From Mesorhizobium sp. L2C084A000 (GTDB lineage Bacteria > Pseudomonadota > Alphaproteobacteria > Rhizobiales > Rhizobiaceae): 40,551 nt of DNA. Under the pieces are notes generated by a model that saw only the letters and a program-made list of their open reading frames with translations, had not been told where the DNA came from and did not search any database. Location of the stretch: positions 29,124 to 69,674 of the forward strand of contig NZ_AYWX01000017.1 in NCBI RefSeq assembly GCF_000502875.1, written 5' to 3'. Both the position numbers and the translations under genes were made by a program. Every line of letters starts with the position of its first letter. The stretch's first letter is position 1. Shown here one piece after another: positions 34,238-40,551 of the stretch.

Positions 34238-35077
34238 ATGGCGCTCAAATCCAAGCTTCTGCTGATCATCCTCGATGGCGTGCCCTACCGGAACTGGCGC
34301 CGGCTGATGGGCAATCTCGAAGGTTGGGTGCAATCGGGCGAGGCGCGCGTCTGGAAGATGCGCTCGGTGCTGCCGTCGACCTCGGCCTGCTGCTATGCGT
34401 CGATCCACACCGGGGTCTCACCGCAGGTGCACGGGATTCTCTCCAACGAGAACCGGTTCCGCGTCGAGCAGCCCGATATCTTCTCCGAGGTCAGCAAGGC
34501 AGGCGGCAAGACGGGGGCGGTGACCCATTCCTACTGGTCGGAGTTCTTCCGCGCCTATCCGTTCGACCTGGTCGAGGACATGGAATTCGACGAGCCAAGC
34601 GGGCCGATCACGCATGGCCGCTTCCACACCATGACCGGTTACAATCTTCGCAACCAGATGACGCCGAGCGATGTCGACCTGTTCGCGACACTGACGATGC
34701 TGACGAAACGCCATGGCATCGACTACGGCATCCTGCACACCTGCACGCTGGATTCGATGGGGCACCGCTTCGGCCACGACTGCCATGAGATGGACCACGC
34801 TGTCTATGCGATGGACGGCATGCTGGCGGCCTTCCTGCCGCGCTGGATCGAAGCCGGCTATGAGGTGATCGTCACCGCCGATCACGGCCAGACCGATCGT
34901 GGCCATCATGGCGGCCATGACGACGAGATGCAGGATTTCGCGCTGTACTATTTTGGACAAGATAAGGGTCCGCAGGCCGACACGCTGCTCGACCAGCTGC
35001 AGCTGGCGCCGACAGTGCTGAGCCGGCTGGGTGTGGCAATACCGGAGACGATGAAGGCGAAGCCGTTTTTGGGGTGA
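34238..35077 (+). CDS. alkaline phosphatase family protein (type I phosphodiesterase/NPP-like)
   Basis: A 279-residue metal-dependent phosphohydrolase of the alkaline phosphatase superfamily. Metal and nucleophile positions: Asp13 in LLIILDGVPY, the PSTSACCYASIHTG segment where Ser49 aligns with the usual Thr/Ser nucleophile of NPP enzymes, ASP and His in CTLDSMGHRFGH, and TADHGQTDRGHHGGH near the C-terminus. No signal peptide; it looks cytoplasmic, which is unusual for NPPs, and suggests a phosphonate, phosphoester or sulfate ester brought in by the preceding importer. Substrate is not readable. The start at 34238 has GGAG 6 bases before; an ATG at 34226 would overlap that site. Confidence 0.82.
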   Translation: MALKSKLLLIILDGVPYRNWRRLMGNLEGWVQSGEARVWKMRSVLPSTSACCYASIHTGVSPQVHGILSNENRFRVEQPDIFSEVSKAGGKTGAVTHSYWSEFFRAYPFDLVEDMEFDEPSGPITHGRFHTMTGYNLRNQMTPSDVDLFATLTMLTKRHGIDYGILHTCTLDSMGHRFGHDCHEMDHAVYAMDGMLAAFLPRWIEAGYEVIVTADHGQTDRGHHGGHDDEMQDFALYYFGQDKGPQADTLLDQLQLAPTVLSRLGVAIPETMKAKPFLG

Positions 35078-35097
35078 CAAGCGCTCCGTTGGCGTCC

Positions 35098-35230
35098 CCC
35101 TCTCCCCGTCCTTTACGGGAAGAGGGTAAGGATGAGGGCAGCGCCAACATGGCATATGAACAGCGAACGCCGGCGCCGCCCCTCATCCGCCTGCCGGCAC
35201 CTTCTCCCCGTATAGTGACGGGGGAGAAGG
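35098..35230. repeat. two palindromic mosaic modules in opposite orientation
   Basis: Left module: CCCTCTCCCCGT and ACGGGAAGAGGG form a hairpin at 35098-35126 followed by GGATGAGGG. Right module: CCCCTCATCCG at 35179-35189, then CCTTCTCCCCGT (35200-35211) pairing with ACGGGGGAGAAGG (35218-35230). The CCCCTCATCCG and CTTCTCCCC pieces are shared with the element at 9299-9446. They occupy most of the 271-base gap between the phosphodiesterase and the sigma factor; what remains, 35231-35348, should contain the sigma operon promoter. Confidence 0.65.
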
Positions 35231-35348
35231 GATGCTCTGGCAACCGCCCCGCTCTTCGGTTAGCCTCCTAAAAATTCCTTGGCGGAGGATGAACCTTTTT
35301 GGACCGATCAGCGACAGAGCAGACAGGAGCCAGGCGGCTCGACCGGCC

Positions 35349-35915
35349 ATGACGGCAGCGACGGAGACCGATCGCGCTCTCGTCGACCGGGTCGCGAAGG
35401 GCGACCGTGCCGCCGTGCGGCTCCTGTTCATGCGTCACCATGCGCGGGTCTACCGCTTCGTGACGCGCCAGACGGGATCGGAAATGATGGCCGACGATAT
35501 CGCCAACGAAGTCTTCCTCGAGCTGTGGCGCCAGGCGCCGGGCTTCGAAGGGCGCTCCGAAGTCTCGACATGGCTGCTCGGCATCGCCCGTTTCAAGGCG
35601 CTGTCCTTTCTGCGCAAGAAGAAGGAAGACTGGATCGACGACGAGGCCGCCGCCGCGGTGCCCGACGGCGCCGACACGCCGGAAGTCGTCACCATGAAGG
35701 AAGACAAGGCCGCCGCCCTGCGGCGCTTCGTCGAAACCTTGCCCGAAGAGCATCGCGTCGTCATCGATCTTGCCTATTATCACGGACAGTCGGTGAGCGA
35801 GATCGGCGAGGTGCTCGACATTCCGGTCGCCACCGTCAAGACCCGGATGTTCTACGCCCGCAAGAAACTCGGAGAGGCCCTCAAGGCCGCCGGTTACGAC
35901 AGGGGGTGGCCATGA
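35349..35915 (+). CDS. ECF family RNA polymerase sigma factor
   Basis: A 188-residue sigma-70 ECF factor. Region 2 is VYRFVTRQTGSEMMADDIANEVFLELWRQA, ending with TWLLGIARFKALSFLRKKK; region 4 is RRFVETLPEEHRVVIDLAYY, then SVSEIGEVLDIPVATVKTRM. Family members start about here (MTAATETDRALVDRVAKG). An ATG at 35289 is in frame, but the GGAGG before it is directly adjacent, so translation there is doubtful. Its stop overlaps the anti-sigma start (ATGA), and a secreted protease gene follows; the three genes form one unit. The signal probably comes from the envelope through the anti-sigma factor. Confidence 0.92.
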   Translation: MTAATETDRALVDRVAKGDRAAVRLLFMRHHARVYRFVTRQTGSEMMADDIANEVFLELWRQAPGFEGRSEVSTWLLGIARFKALSFLRKKKEDWIDDEAAAAVPDGADTPEVVTMKEDKAAALRRFVETLPEEHRVVIDLAYYHGQSVSEIGEVLDIPVATVKTRMFYARKKLGEALKAAGYDRGWP

Positions 35916-36580
35916 GCGCCGCTGAAAAGATGTCGCGCCGCGACGAAATGGAAACGCTGCTGCCGTTCTACCTGAACGGCTCGCTGGAAGGTTCCGATCT
36001 GGAAGCGGTCGAGGAATGGCTGGCCAGCGATCCGGCCGCACTTGCCGCCCTTGGTGAGGCTGAAGCCGAATTCTCCGGCGCCACGGCCGCCAACGAAGCA
36101 ATCCGGCCGCCGGCCGATGCGCTCAGCCGCTTTGCCAAGGCACTCGACGCCGAGGCCGGGCCTGCGCGCAAGCCGGCAGGATCGTCCTGGCTGGCGCAGG
36201 CCTGGGGCCGCTTCATGGCGGTGCCGGTCGGTGTCGCCTGGGCGGCAGCCGCGGTTCTGCTGGCCCTGGTCATGGTGCAGTCGTTTGTCGAACCAGGCGG
36301 CAAAGGCAATGATTTCGAGATTGCCGGCGCGGAAAACGATCCGGCGAAAATGCCGTTCGCCCTGGTCAAGTTCAAGCCGGATGCCAACATGTCGGACATA
36401 TCCGCCTTCCTCGGCAGCAACGGGCTGAAGATCATCGGCGGACCGACCGCCGACGGCGTGTTCCGGCTTGGCATTCCGGCCCCGACCGCTGCCGACTACA
36501 ACAAGCAAATCGGCCTTGTTGCCGCCCAGGCTTTCACGGAAACTGTGATCGAGGGAAGGAAACCCGTTGATGGCGGCTGA
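35912..36580 (+). CDS. membrane anti-sigma factor with subtilisin-propeptide-like periplasmic domain
   Basis: A 222-residue protein. Residues 1 to about 50 have the anti-sigma fold pattern (MSAAEKMSRRDEMETLLPFYLNGSLEGSDLEAVEEWLASDP), without the zinc His/Cys set of ZAS factors. One membrane helix follows at about 105-125 (VGVAWAAAAVLLALVMVQSFV). The outer part, about residues 140-215, has a beta-alpha-beta layout (FALVKFKPDANMSDISAFLG, then NGLKIIGGPTADGVFRLGIP) that resembles the I9/fervidolysin-type propeptides which inhibit subtilases. The next gene encodes a subtilase, overlapping it by 11 bases. The propeptide resemblance is judged by eye; a protease-antisigma interaction is inference. 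Confidence 0.85.
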   Translation: MSAAEKMSRRDEMETLLPFYLNGSLEGSDLEAVEEWLASDPAALAALGEAEAEFSGATAANEAIRPPADALSRFAKALDAEAGPARKPAGSSWLAQAWGRFMAVPVGVAWAAAAVLLALVMVQSFVEPGGKGNDFEIAGAENDPAKMPFALVKFKPDANMSDISAFLGSNGLKIIGGPTADGVFRLGIPAPTAADYNKQIGLVAAQAFTETVIEGRKPVDGG

Positions 36581-38009
36581 GGCAGTCATTCGATTTGCGG
36601 CAATCCTTGCGGCGGCGATGACAATCGTCGCCGTGCCCGCGTCGGCGCAGACCAACGACCCCAATCCAGACCAGACCAAAATCGACTGCCGCGACGGGAC
36701 CAATGCGGCGGGAGCCGACTGCGCCAAGAACGGCAATGACACAAAGGGCGGATCGGACGCAGGCCAATCCGGCGCCGTCTTCCTGCCGGCGCTGATCGTC
36801 GACCTGTTTCCCAACCCGGAGGCGCCTCCGACCCCTGTGCCGACGCCACGGCCGGCACCCGCGACGCTGCCTGCCGATACTCAAGCCGGCCCCCCGCCTG
36901 GCGGCCCGATCGTCTCGCCGACCGATCTCATCGCCGTTCAGCCGCGGCGCGCCGTGGTCGGCGATTTCGTGCCCGACGAGGTGCTGGTGACCGTCGACGG
37001 CGATGCCGGTGCCGTGCAGCAGATCGCCGCCTCCTTCGGCCTGCAGGTGCGCTCGCAGCGCCAGTCGCGGCTGCTTGGCACCACGCTGGTGCGCTTCGGC
37101 ATTCCCGACGGCCGGCCCGTCGGCGTCGTGCTGGCGCAACTGGCCGCCGACGGCCGCACACAGCGGCGCGAGCCCAATCATGTGTATTCGCTGCAGCAGG
37201 CCGCCGGCATCGTCAACTATGCGTTCGATCATATCGCGCTCGATTCCAAACAGGCCAGCGGCGAAAACGTTCGCATCGCGGTGATCGACACCGGCATCGA
37301 CGACACCAACCCGGCGCTGTCGGGCGTCATTGCCGGGCAGTTCGACGCCATGCCCGACGTGCCGATCGAAAAGCGCGATCACGGCACGTCGATCGACGGG
37401 CTGATCGCCGGCGTCGGCGTGCTGGAAGGCATGGCGCCGGGCGCAAAAATCTATCACGCCCGCGCCTTCGAGGGCGGCAAGTCGACCATGGACGTCATCC
37501 TGTCGGCGCTCGACTGGGCGGCGGAACAGGACGTGCGCATCATCAATATGAGCTTCGTCGGGCCGAAGAACGATTTGCTCGGCGTCGCCTGCCGCAATGC
37601 CCGCGCACTCGGCATGGTGCTGGTCGCCGCAGCCGGCAACAACGGGCCGAAGGCGCCCTATGGCTATCCGGCGGCCTTCGATGGTGTCATCGCAGTCACC
37701 GCCACCGACGCCAAGGATGGGCTGATGCCGCAGGCCAATCGCGGCGCCTATGTCTTCATCTCGGCGCCCGGCGTCGAGATGGTGGCGCCGAGCGGCGGCG
37801 GTTCGGACGTGGTCACAGGCACCTCGTTTGCGGCGGCGATCGTGAGTGGCGCCATCGCCAATCTCATCCATGCCGCGCCTGATCGTTCGGCCGACGACAT
37901 CGAGAAAGCGCTCGCGGCGACGGCCAGGGATCTCGGCCCAAAGGGACGCGACAATGATTTCGGCTACGGGCTGCTGGACATCAAGGCGGCAGGGGCTGCG
38001 AAGGAGTAA
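36570..38009 (+). CDS. secreted S8 family serine protease (subtilisin-like)
   Basis: A 479-residue subtilase. Signal peptide MAAEAVIRFAAILAAAMTIV ending at about VPASA-Q. A Cys pair (IDCRDGTNAAGADCAK) and a proline-rich linker (PEAPPTPVPTPRPAPA) follow, then a propeptide-like region (DEVLVTVDGDAGAVQQIAAS to REPNHVYSL). The catalytic triad is intact: Asp240 in IAVIDTGIDDTN, His271 in RDHGTSIDGLIAG, Ser419 in TGTSFAAAIVSG; the oxyanion Asn is in AAAGNNGPKAP. Exported to the periplasm or beyond. The ATG at 36570 is used with AAGGAA upstream; a TTG at 36567 is possible. Third gene of the sigma/anti-sigma operon, so it is either a target or a regulator of the system. Confidence 0.92.
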   Translation: MAAEAVIRFAAILAAAMTIVAVPASAQTNDPNPDQTKIDCRDGTNAAGADCAKNGNDTKGGSDAGQSGAVFLPALIVDLFPNPEAPPTPVPTPRPAPATLPADTQAGPPPGGPIVSPTDLIAVQPRRAVVGDFVPDEVLVTVDGDAGAVQQIAASFGLQVRSQRQSRLLGTTLVRFGIPDGRPVGVVLAQLAADGRTQRREPNHVYSLQQAAGIVNYAFDHIALDSKQASGENVRIAVIDTGIDDTNPALSGVIAGQFDAMPDVPIEKRDHGTSIDGLIAGVGVLEGMAPGAKIYHARAFEGGKSTMDVILSALDWAAEQDVRIINMSFVGPKNDLLGVACRNARALGMVLVAAAGNNGPKAPYGYPAAFDGVIAVTATDAKDGLMPQANRGAYVFISAPGVEMVAPSGGGSDVVTGTSFAAAIVSGAIANLIHAAPDRSADDIEKALAATARDLGPKGRDNDFGYGLLDIKAAGAAKE

Positions 38010-38041
38010 GGTCGGCGCTTGCAGCGCTTCGGGAGACAGTT

Positions 38042-39076
38042 CTAAACAGGCGCCCCCGCCACCGATCCCCTAACCACCAGGTCGACCGGCCAGACCTCTC
38101 CGCGGGCACCCTCCTCCAGGCCGGAAATCCGTGCCGCCAGCCGCTCGGCGACACGGGCGCCGGCCAGACGGATCGATGAACGCGTCGTTGACAGCGGCAC
38201 CGAAAAATTCTCCGGCCTCAGCCAGGGGAAGACATCGTCATGGGCGATCAGCGACACGTCGCCCGGAATGCTCAGGCCCAGGTCGCGCACCGCACGCACG
38301 ACGCCCAGCGCCATGATCAGGCTGGAGCAGGCGATCGCGGTCGGCGCGTCGTCCTCTTCCAGCAAGCGCCTGGTGGCGCGATAGCCGTTCTCCTCGGTCA
38401 TATCGACCGAGCAGACATGGCGTTCGCTCAATGTCAGTCCGCTCGCGGCAAGCGCCCGGCGCACGCCGCGTTCTCGATGGATGGCGAAGGTCTCGCGGTC
38501 GTCACCATTGATCAGCGCCAGCCGCCGATGACCGAGCTGGATCAGCAGCCTGGCCGCTTCGTGGAAGGCGCCCTCATTGTCGATGTCGGTAAAAGCATAG
38601 TCGAAGTCGAAGCCCTCACTGCGGCCATGGACGATGAAGGGAATGCCGAGCGTGTTGACCAGCGCCACGCGCCGGTCAACGGGCCGCGGCGAGGAGATGT
38701 AGACGGCGTCGACCTGCCGGTTGGCGACGATGCGCCGGTAGGTGGTTTCCTGGTCGTCGGCGTCGGCCGGCGACAGCACAAGATCGAGCTCGTGCGAGCG
38801 GGCATAGTCGCCAAGACCGGACAGGAACTCGACGAAATGCGGATCGATGTCGACGGACGCACCGGTCGGCAGGACATAGCCGATCATGCCGGTCTTGCCG
38901 GTCGCCAGCCGGCGCGCGCTCGGGTTGGGACGGTAGCCATGGCGCTTGGCGGCATCCATGACACGCCTGCGCGTTTCCTCGTTGACCTCGGGATAGCCGT
39001 TCAGAGCGCGGCTTACCGTGGTTTGCGAAAGTGCCAGCATGTGGGCGAGCTGCTTGAGGTTCACGAAAGTCTCCAT
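38042..39076 (-). CDS. aglR: LacI family transcriptional repressor (AglR-like)
   Basis: A 344-residue LacI-type regulator. The N-terminal helix-turn-helix and hinge are VNLKQLAHMLALSQTTVSRA, with LNGYPEVNEETRRRVMDAAK and NPSARRLATGKTGMIGYVLP. The effector domain has the PBP-like folds with VDAVYISSPRP, FAIHRERGVRRAL, and SIPGDVSLIAHDD. It is divergent from an alpha-glucoside binding protein gene, the arrangement of aglR with the agl operon in Sinorhizobium, so aglR-type control of alpha-glucoside use is likely. Two LacI-type palindromes lie in the shared region. The symbol rests on context and family. Confidence 0.85.
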   Translation of the reverse strand: METFVNLKQLAHMLALSQTTVSRALNGYPEVNEETRRRVMDAAKRHGYRPNPSARRLATGKTGMIGYVLPTGASVDIDPHFVEFLSGLGDYARSHELDLVLSPADADDQETTYRRIVANRQVDAVYISSPRPVDRRVALVNTLGIPFIVHGRSEGFDFDYAFTDIDNEGAFHEAARLLIQLGHRRLALINGDDRETFAIHRERGVRRALAASGLTLSERHVCSVDMTEENGYRATRRLLEEDDAPTAIACSSLIMALGVVRAVRDLGLSIPGDVSLIAHDDVFPWLRPENFSVPLSTTRSSIRLAGARVAERLAARISGLEEGARGEVWPVDLVVRGSVAGAPV

Positions 39077-39082
39077 TCCCTC

Positions 39083-39092
39083 AAAGCGCTTT
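39083..39092. promoter_or_regulatory. LacI-type operator next to the aglR start
   Basis: AAAGCGCTTT is a perfect 10-bp palindrome with the central CG typical of LacI-family operators. It lies 6 bases before the aglR start codon, a position for autorepression. Confidence 0.6.
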
Positions 39093-39300
39093 TAAATTGA
39101 ATCGACCCAAGTGCCACCGAGGCCGAGCCATACAAGCCGAACCATAGACGCGGTTTGGGCGTGTTTGAAACAAAAATTGCTGCTGCATCGCCATAATAGT
39201 ATGCTGCAGCGCACTTTCAGGAGTTAAGATGCGCGAACCTAAATCGATTAATTCGCCAGCCTCTTGACTTCCTGGCAATTCAATGGCGTGATCGAAAAAG

Positions 39301-39314
39301 CCAAAGCGCTTTGG
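39301..39314. promoter_or_regulatory. LacI-type operator upstream of aglE
   Basis: CCAAAGCGCTTTGG is a perfect 14-bp palindrome sharing its centre with the site at 39083-39092. It stands about 110 bases before the aglE start and 32 bases after the TTGACT candidate -35. The two centres are 220 bases apart, close to 21 helical turns, which would allow repression by looping. Confidence 0.7.
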
Positions 39315-39425
39315 AAGACTCTTCGAAAGGTTGCGGTTCCTTTCCGACTGAGTCACAGTCCTGCGGCGTCGGCGGGCGGAATGGAGGTTCCGTCCGGTGT
39401 GTGAGACCCACTGGGAGGAATACCG

Positions 39426-40551
39426 ATGAAGAAAATGCTTTTGCTGGGTGCTGCGTTTGCCACGTTCGCCCTGAACGCGCCCGCGCAGGCCGAACTGAAG
39501 TTCAAGCCCGGCGAAGACAAGCGCTTCAACTGGGCGAACTACGAAGAACTCAAGAAAGTCGACCTCAAGGGTGAGACACTGTCGATCTTCGGGCCGTGGC
39601 GCGGCGAGGACGAAGGCCTGGTGCGCGGCGTTCTCGACTATTTCTCGGAAGCCACCGGCGTCGAGATCAAATACTCCTCCTCGGAGAATTACGAGCAGCA
39701 GATCGTCATCGACACACAGGCCGGCAGCCCGCCCAACATCGCCGTGCTGCCCCAGCCGGGCCTGATCCAGGATCTGGCATCGAAGGGCCTTTTGACGCCA
39801 CTCGGTGACGACACCGCCAAATGGGTCAAGGACAATTATGGCGCCGGCCAGTCATGGGTCGATCTCGGCACCTTCAAGGACAAAGACGGCAAGCCGGGCT
39901 TCTTCGCCTTCCCTTACAAGGCCGACGTGAAGTCGCTGGTCTGGTACTCGCCGGATAATTTCGAGGAAGCCGGCTACAAGGTGCCGAAGACCCAGGAAGA
40001 ACTCGCCGATCTCGAAAAGAAGATCATCGCCGATGGCGGCAAGCCATGGTGCATCGGCCTCGGCTCCGGCGGCGCCACCGGCTGGCCGGCGACCGACTGG
40101 GTCGAAGACCTGATGCTGCGCACCCAGCCTCCGGAGGTCTACGACAAATGGGTGAAGAACGAGATTCCGTTCAACGATCCGGCGGTGGTCAACGCCATCG
40201 ACATATTCGGCAAGATCGCGACCGACGACAAGATGGTCGACGGCGGCGCCAAGGCGGTTGCGGCGACCGATTTCCGCGACAGTCCGAAGGGTCTCTTTTC
40301 GGTGCCGCCGAAATGCTACCTGCACCACCAGGCATCGTTCATCCCGACCTTCTTCCCGGAAGGCACCAAGGTCGGCCAGGACGCGGACTTCTTCTACTTC
40401 CCGCCCTATGCCTCCAAGCCTGAACTGGGCACGCCCGTGCTCGGCGCCGGTACGCTGGCGATGATCACCAAGGACAGCAAGAGTGCGCGCGCGTTCATCG
40501 AATTCCTGAAGATGCCGCTCGCCCACGAGATCTGGATGGCCGAAGGCGGCT
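39426..40551 (+). CDS. aglE: alpha-glucoside ABC transporter substrate-binding protein, 3' truncated by window
   Basis: 375 codons are visible; the gene runs off the right end. Signal peptide MKKMLLLGAAFATFALNAPAQA, then a family 1 sugar-binding protein: LKFKPGEDKRFNWANYEELK, ETLSIFGPWRGEDEGLVRGV, FSEATGVEIKYSSSENYEQQI, GKPWCIGLGSGGATGWPATDW and VPPKCYLHHQASFIP. This matches AglE of Sinorhizobium, the periplasmic receptor for sucrose, maltose and trehalose. GGGAGG lies 8 bases before the ATG. The permease genes aglFG and alpha-glucosidase aglA would be expected beyond the window. Divergent LacI gene upstream. Confidence 0.92.
   Translation, partial: MKKMLLLGAAFATFALNAPAQAELKFKPGEDKRFNWANYEELKKVDLKGETLSIFGPWRGEDEGLVRGVLDYFSEATGVEIKYSSSENYEQQIVIDTQAGSPPNIAVLPQPGLIQDLASKGLLTPLGDDTAKWVKDNYGAGQSWVDLGTFKDKDGKPGFFAFPYKADVKSLVWYSPDNFEEAGYKVPKTQEELADLEKKIIADGGKPWCIGLGSGGATGWPATDWVEDLMLRTQPPEVYDKWVKNEIPFNDPAVVNAIDIFGKIATDDKMVDGGAKAVAATDFRDSPKGLFSVPPKCYLHHQASFIPTFFPEGTKVGQDADFFYFPPYASKPELGTPVLGAGTLAMITKDSKSARAFIEFLKMPLAHEIWMAEGG

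Larger units (their letters stand above)
39077..39425. promoter_or_regulatory. divergent aglR/aglE control region
   Basis: 349 bases with no gene. It holds two AAAGCGCTTT-centred palindromes (39083-39092 and 39301-39314), TTGACT at 39264-39269 as a possible -35 element for aglE (no good -10 is seen at 17-base spacing), and the repeated TGCTGCA near 39180 and 39203. The aglE leader ends with GGGAGGAATACCG before the ATG. Confidence 0.6.

Noticed and set aside
35098..35230. CRISPR-like array from repeated CTTCTCCCC motifs
   Set aside because: The motifs are inverted hairpin arms of mosaic elements, not evenly spaced direct repeats with spacers.
36534..37871. Open frame of about 445 codons antisense to the serine protease
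   Set aside because: Composition typical of antisense GC-rich DNA, while the sense strand encodes a full subtilase with signal peptide.

Overview
The window is GC-rich chromosomal DNA that looks like an alphaproteobacterium of the order Hyphomicrobiales (Rhizobiales), most likely Mesorhizobium or a close relative. The pointers are an alphaproteobacterial-type LexA box (GAAC-N7-GAAC), a rhizobial-type alpha-glucoside (agl) locus, the membrane-bound urate oxidase PuuD, and mosaic intergenic palindromes of the kind common in rhizobial genomes. Genus assignment is inference. No RNA genes, insertion sequences, phage genes or CRISPR arrays were seen. One gene is cut at each end: a GNAT acetyltransferase tail on the left and aglE on the right.

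Layout. (1) 1-3.2 kb: end of a TacT-like GNAT gene, a WD40 protein and a small secreted protein of unknown role. (2) 1.8-4.6 kb: a coupled class III aminotransferase and glutamine-synthetase-like ligase. (3) 4.7-7.4 kb: a DNA damage module, a radical SAM protein coupled to a DUF4130-UdgX fusion, with a perfect LexA box immediately before the first start codon. (4) 7.5-24.3 kb: a large purine catabolism region. Guanine deaminase (guaD), xanthine dehydrogenase (xdhABC), urate oxidase (puuD), HIU hydrolase, a fused allantoinase/OHCU decarboxylase (puuE-uraD), ureidoglycine aminohydrolase and ureidoglycolate lyase carry guanine to glyoxylate and urea. A glycerate kinase at the left edge could feed the resulting C2/C3 carbon into central metabolism. 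A LysR regulator, two flavin monooxygenases of the NtaA/DszA type and a CDA-fold deaminase lie among them. Allantoate amidohydrolase (allC), which the route needs, is not in the window. (5) 24.3-25.1 kb: an mqsRA toxin-antitoxin pair whose antitoxin has lost every cysteine. (6) 25.2-35.1 kb: a CocE-type hydrolase, then a Dpp/Opp-type ABC importer with two closely similar Tat-exported binding proteins on either side of one permease/ATPase set, then a phosphodiesterase-like hydrolase. (7) 35.3-38.0 kb: ECF sigma factor, membrane anti-sigma factor and secreted subtilisin-like protease, all overlapping. (8) 38.0-40.5 kb: LacI repressor and aglE, with two palindromic operators between them.

The observations most worth following are: the anti-sigma factor whose extracytoplasmic part resembles a subtilisin propeptide and is encoded directly before a subtilisin; the palindromic repeat that has inserted in frame inside xdhC; the SOS-controlled radical SAM/UdgX pair; and the cysteine-free MqsA.
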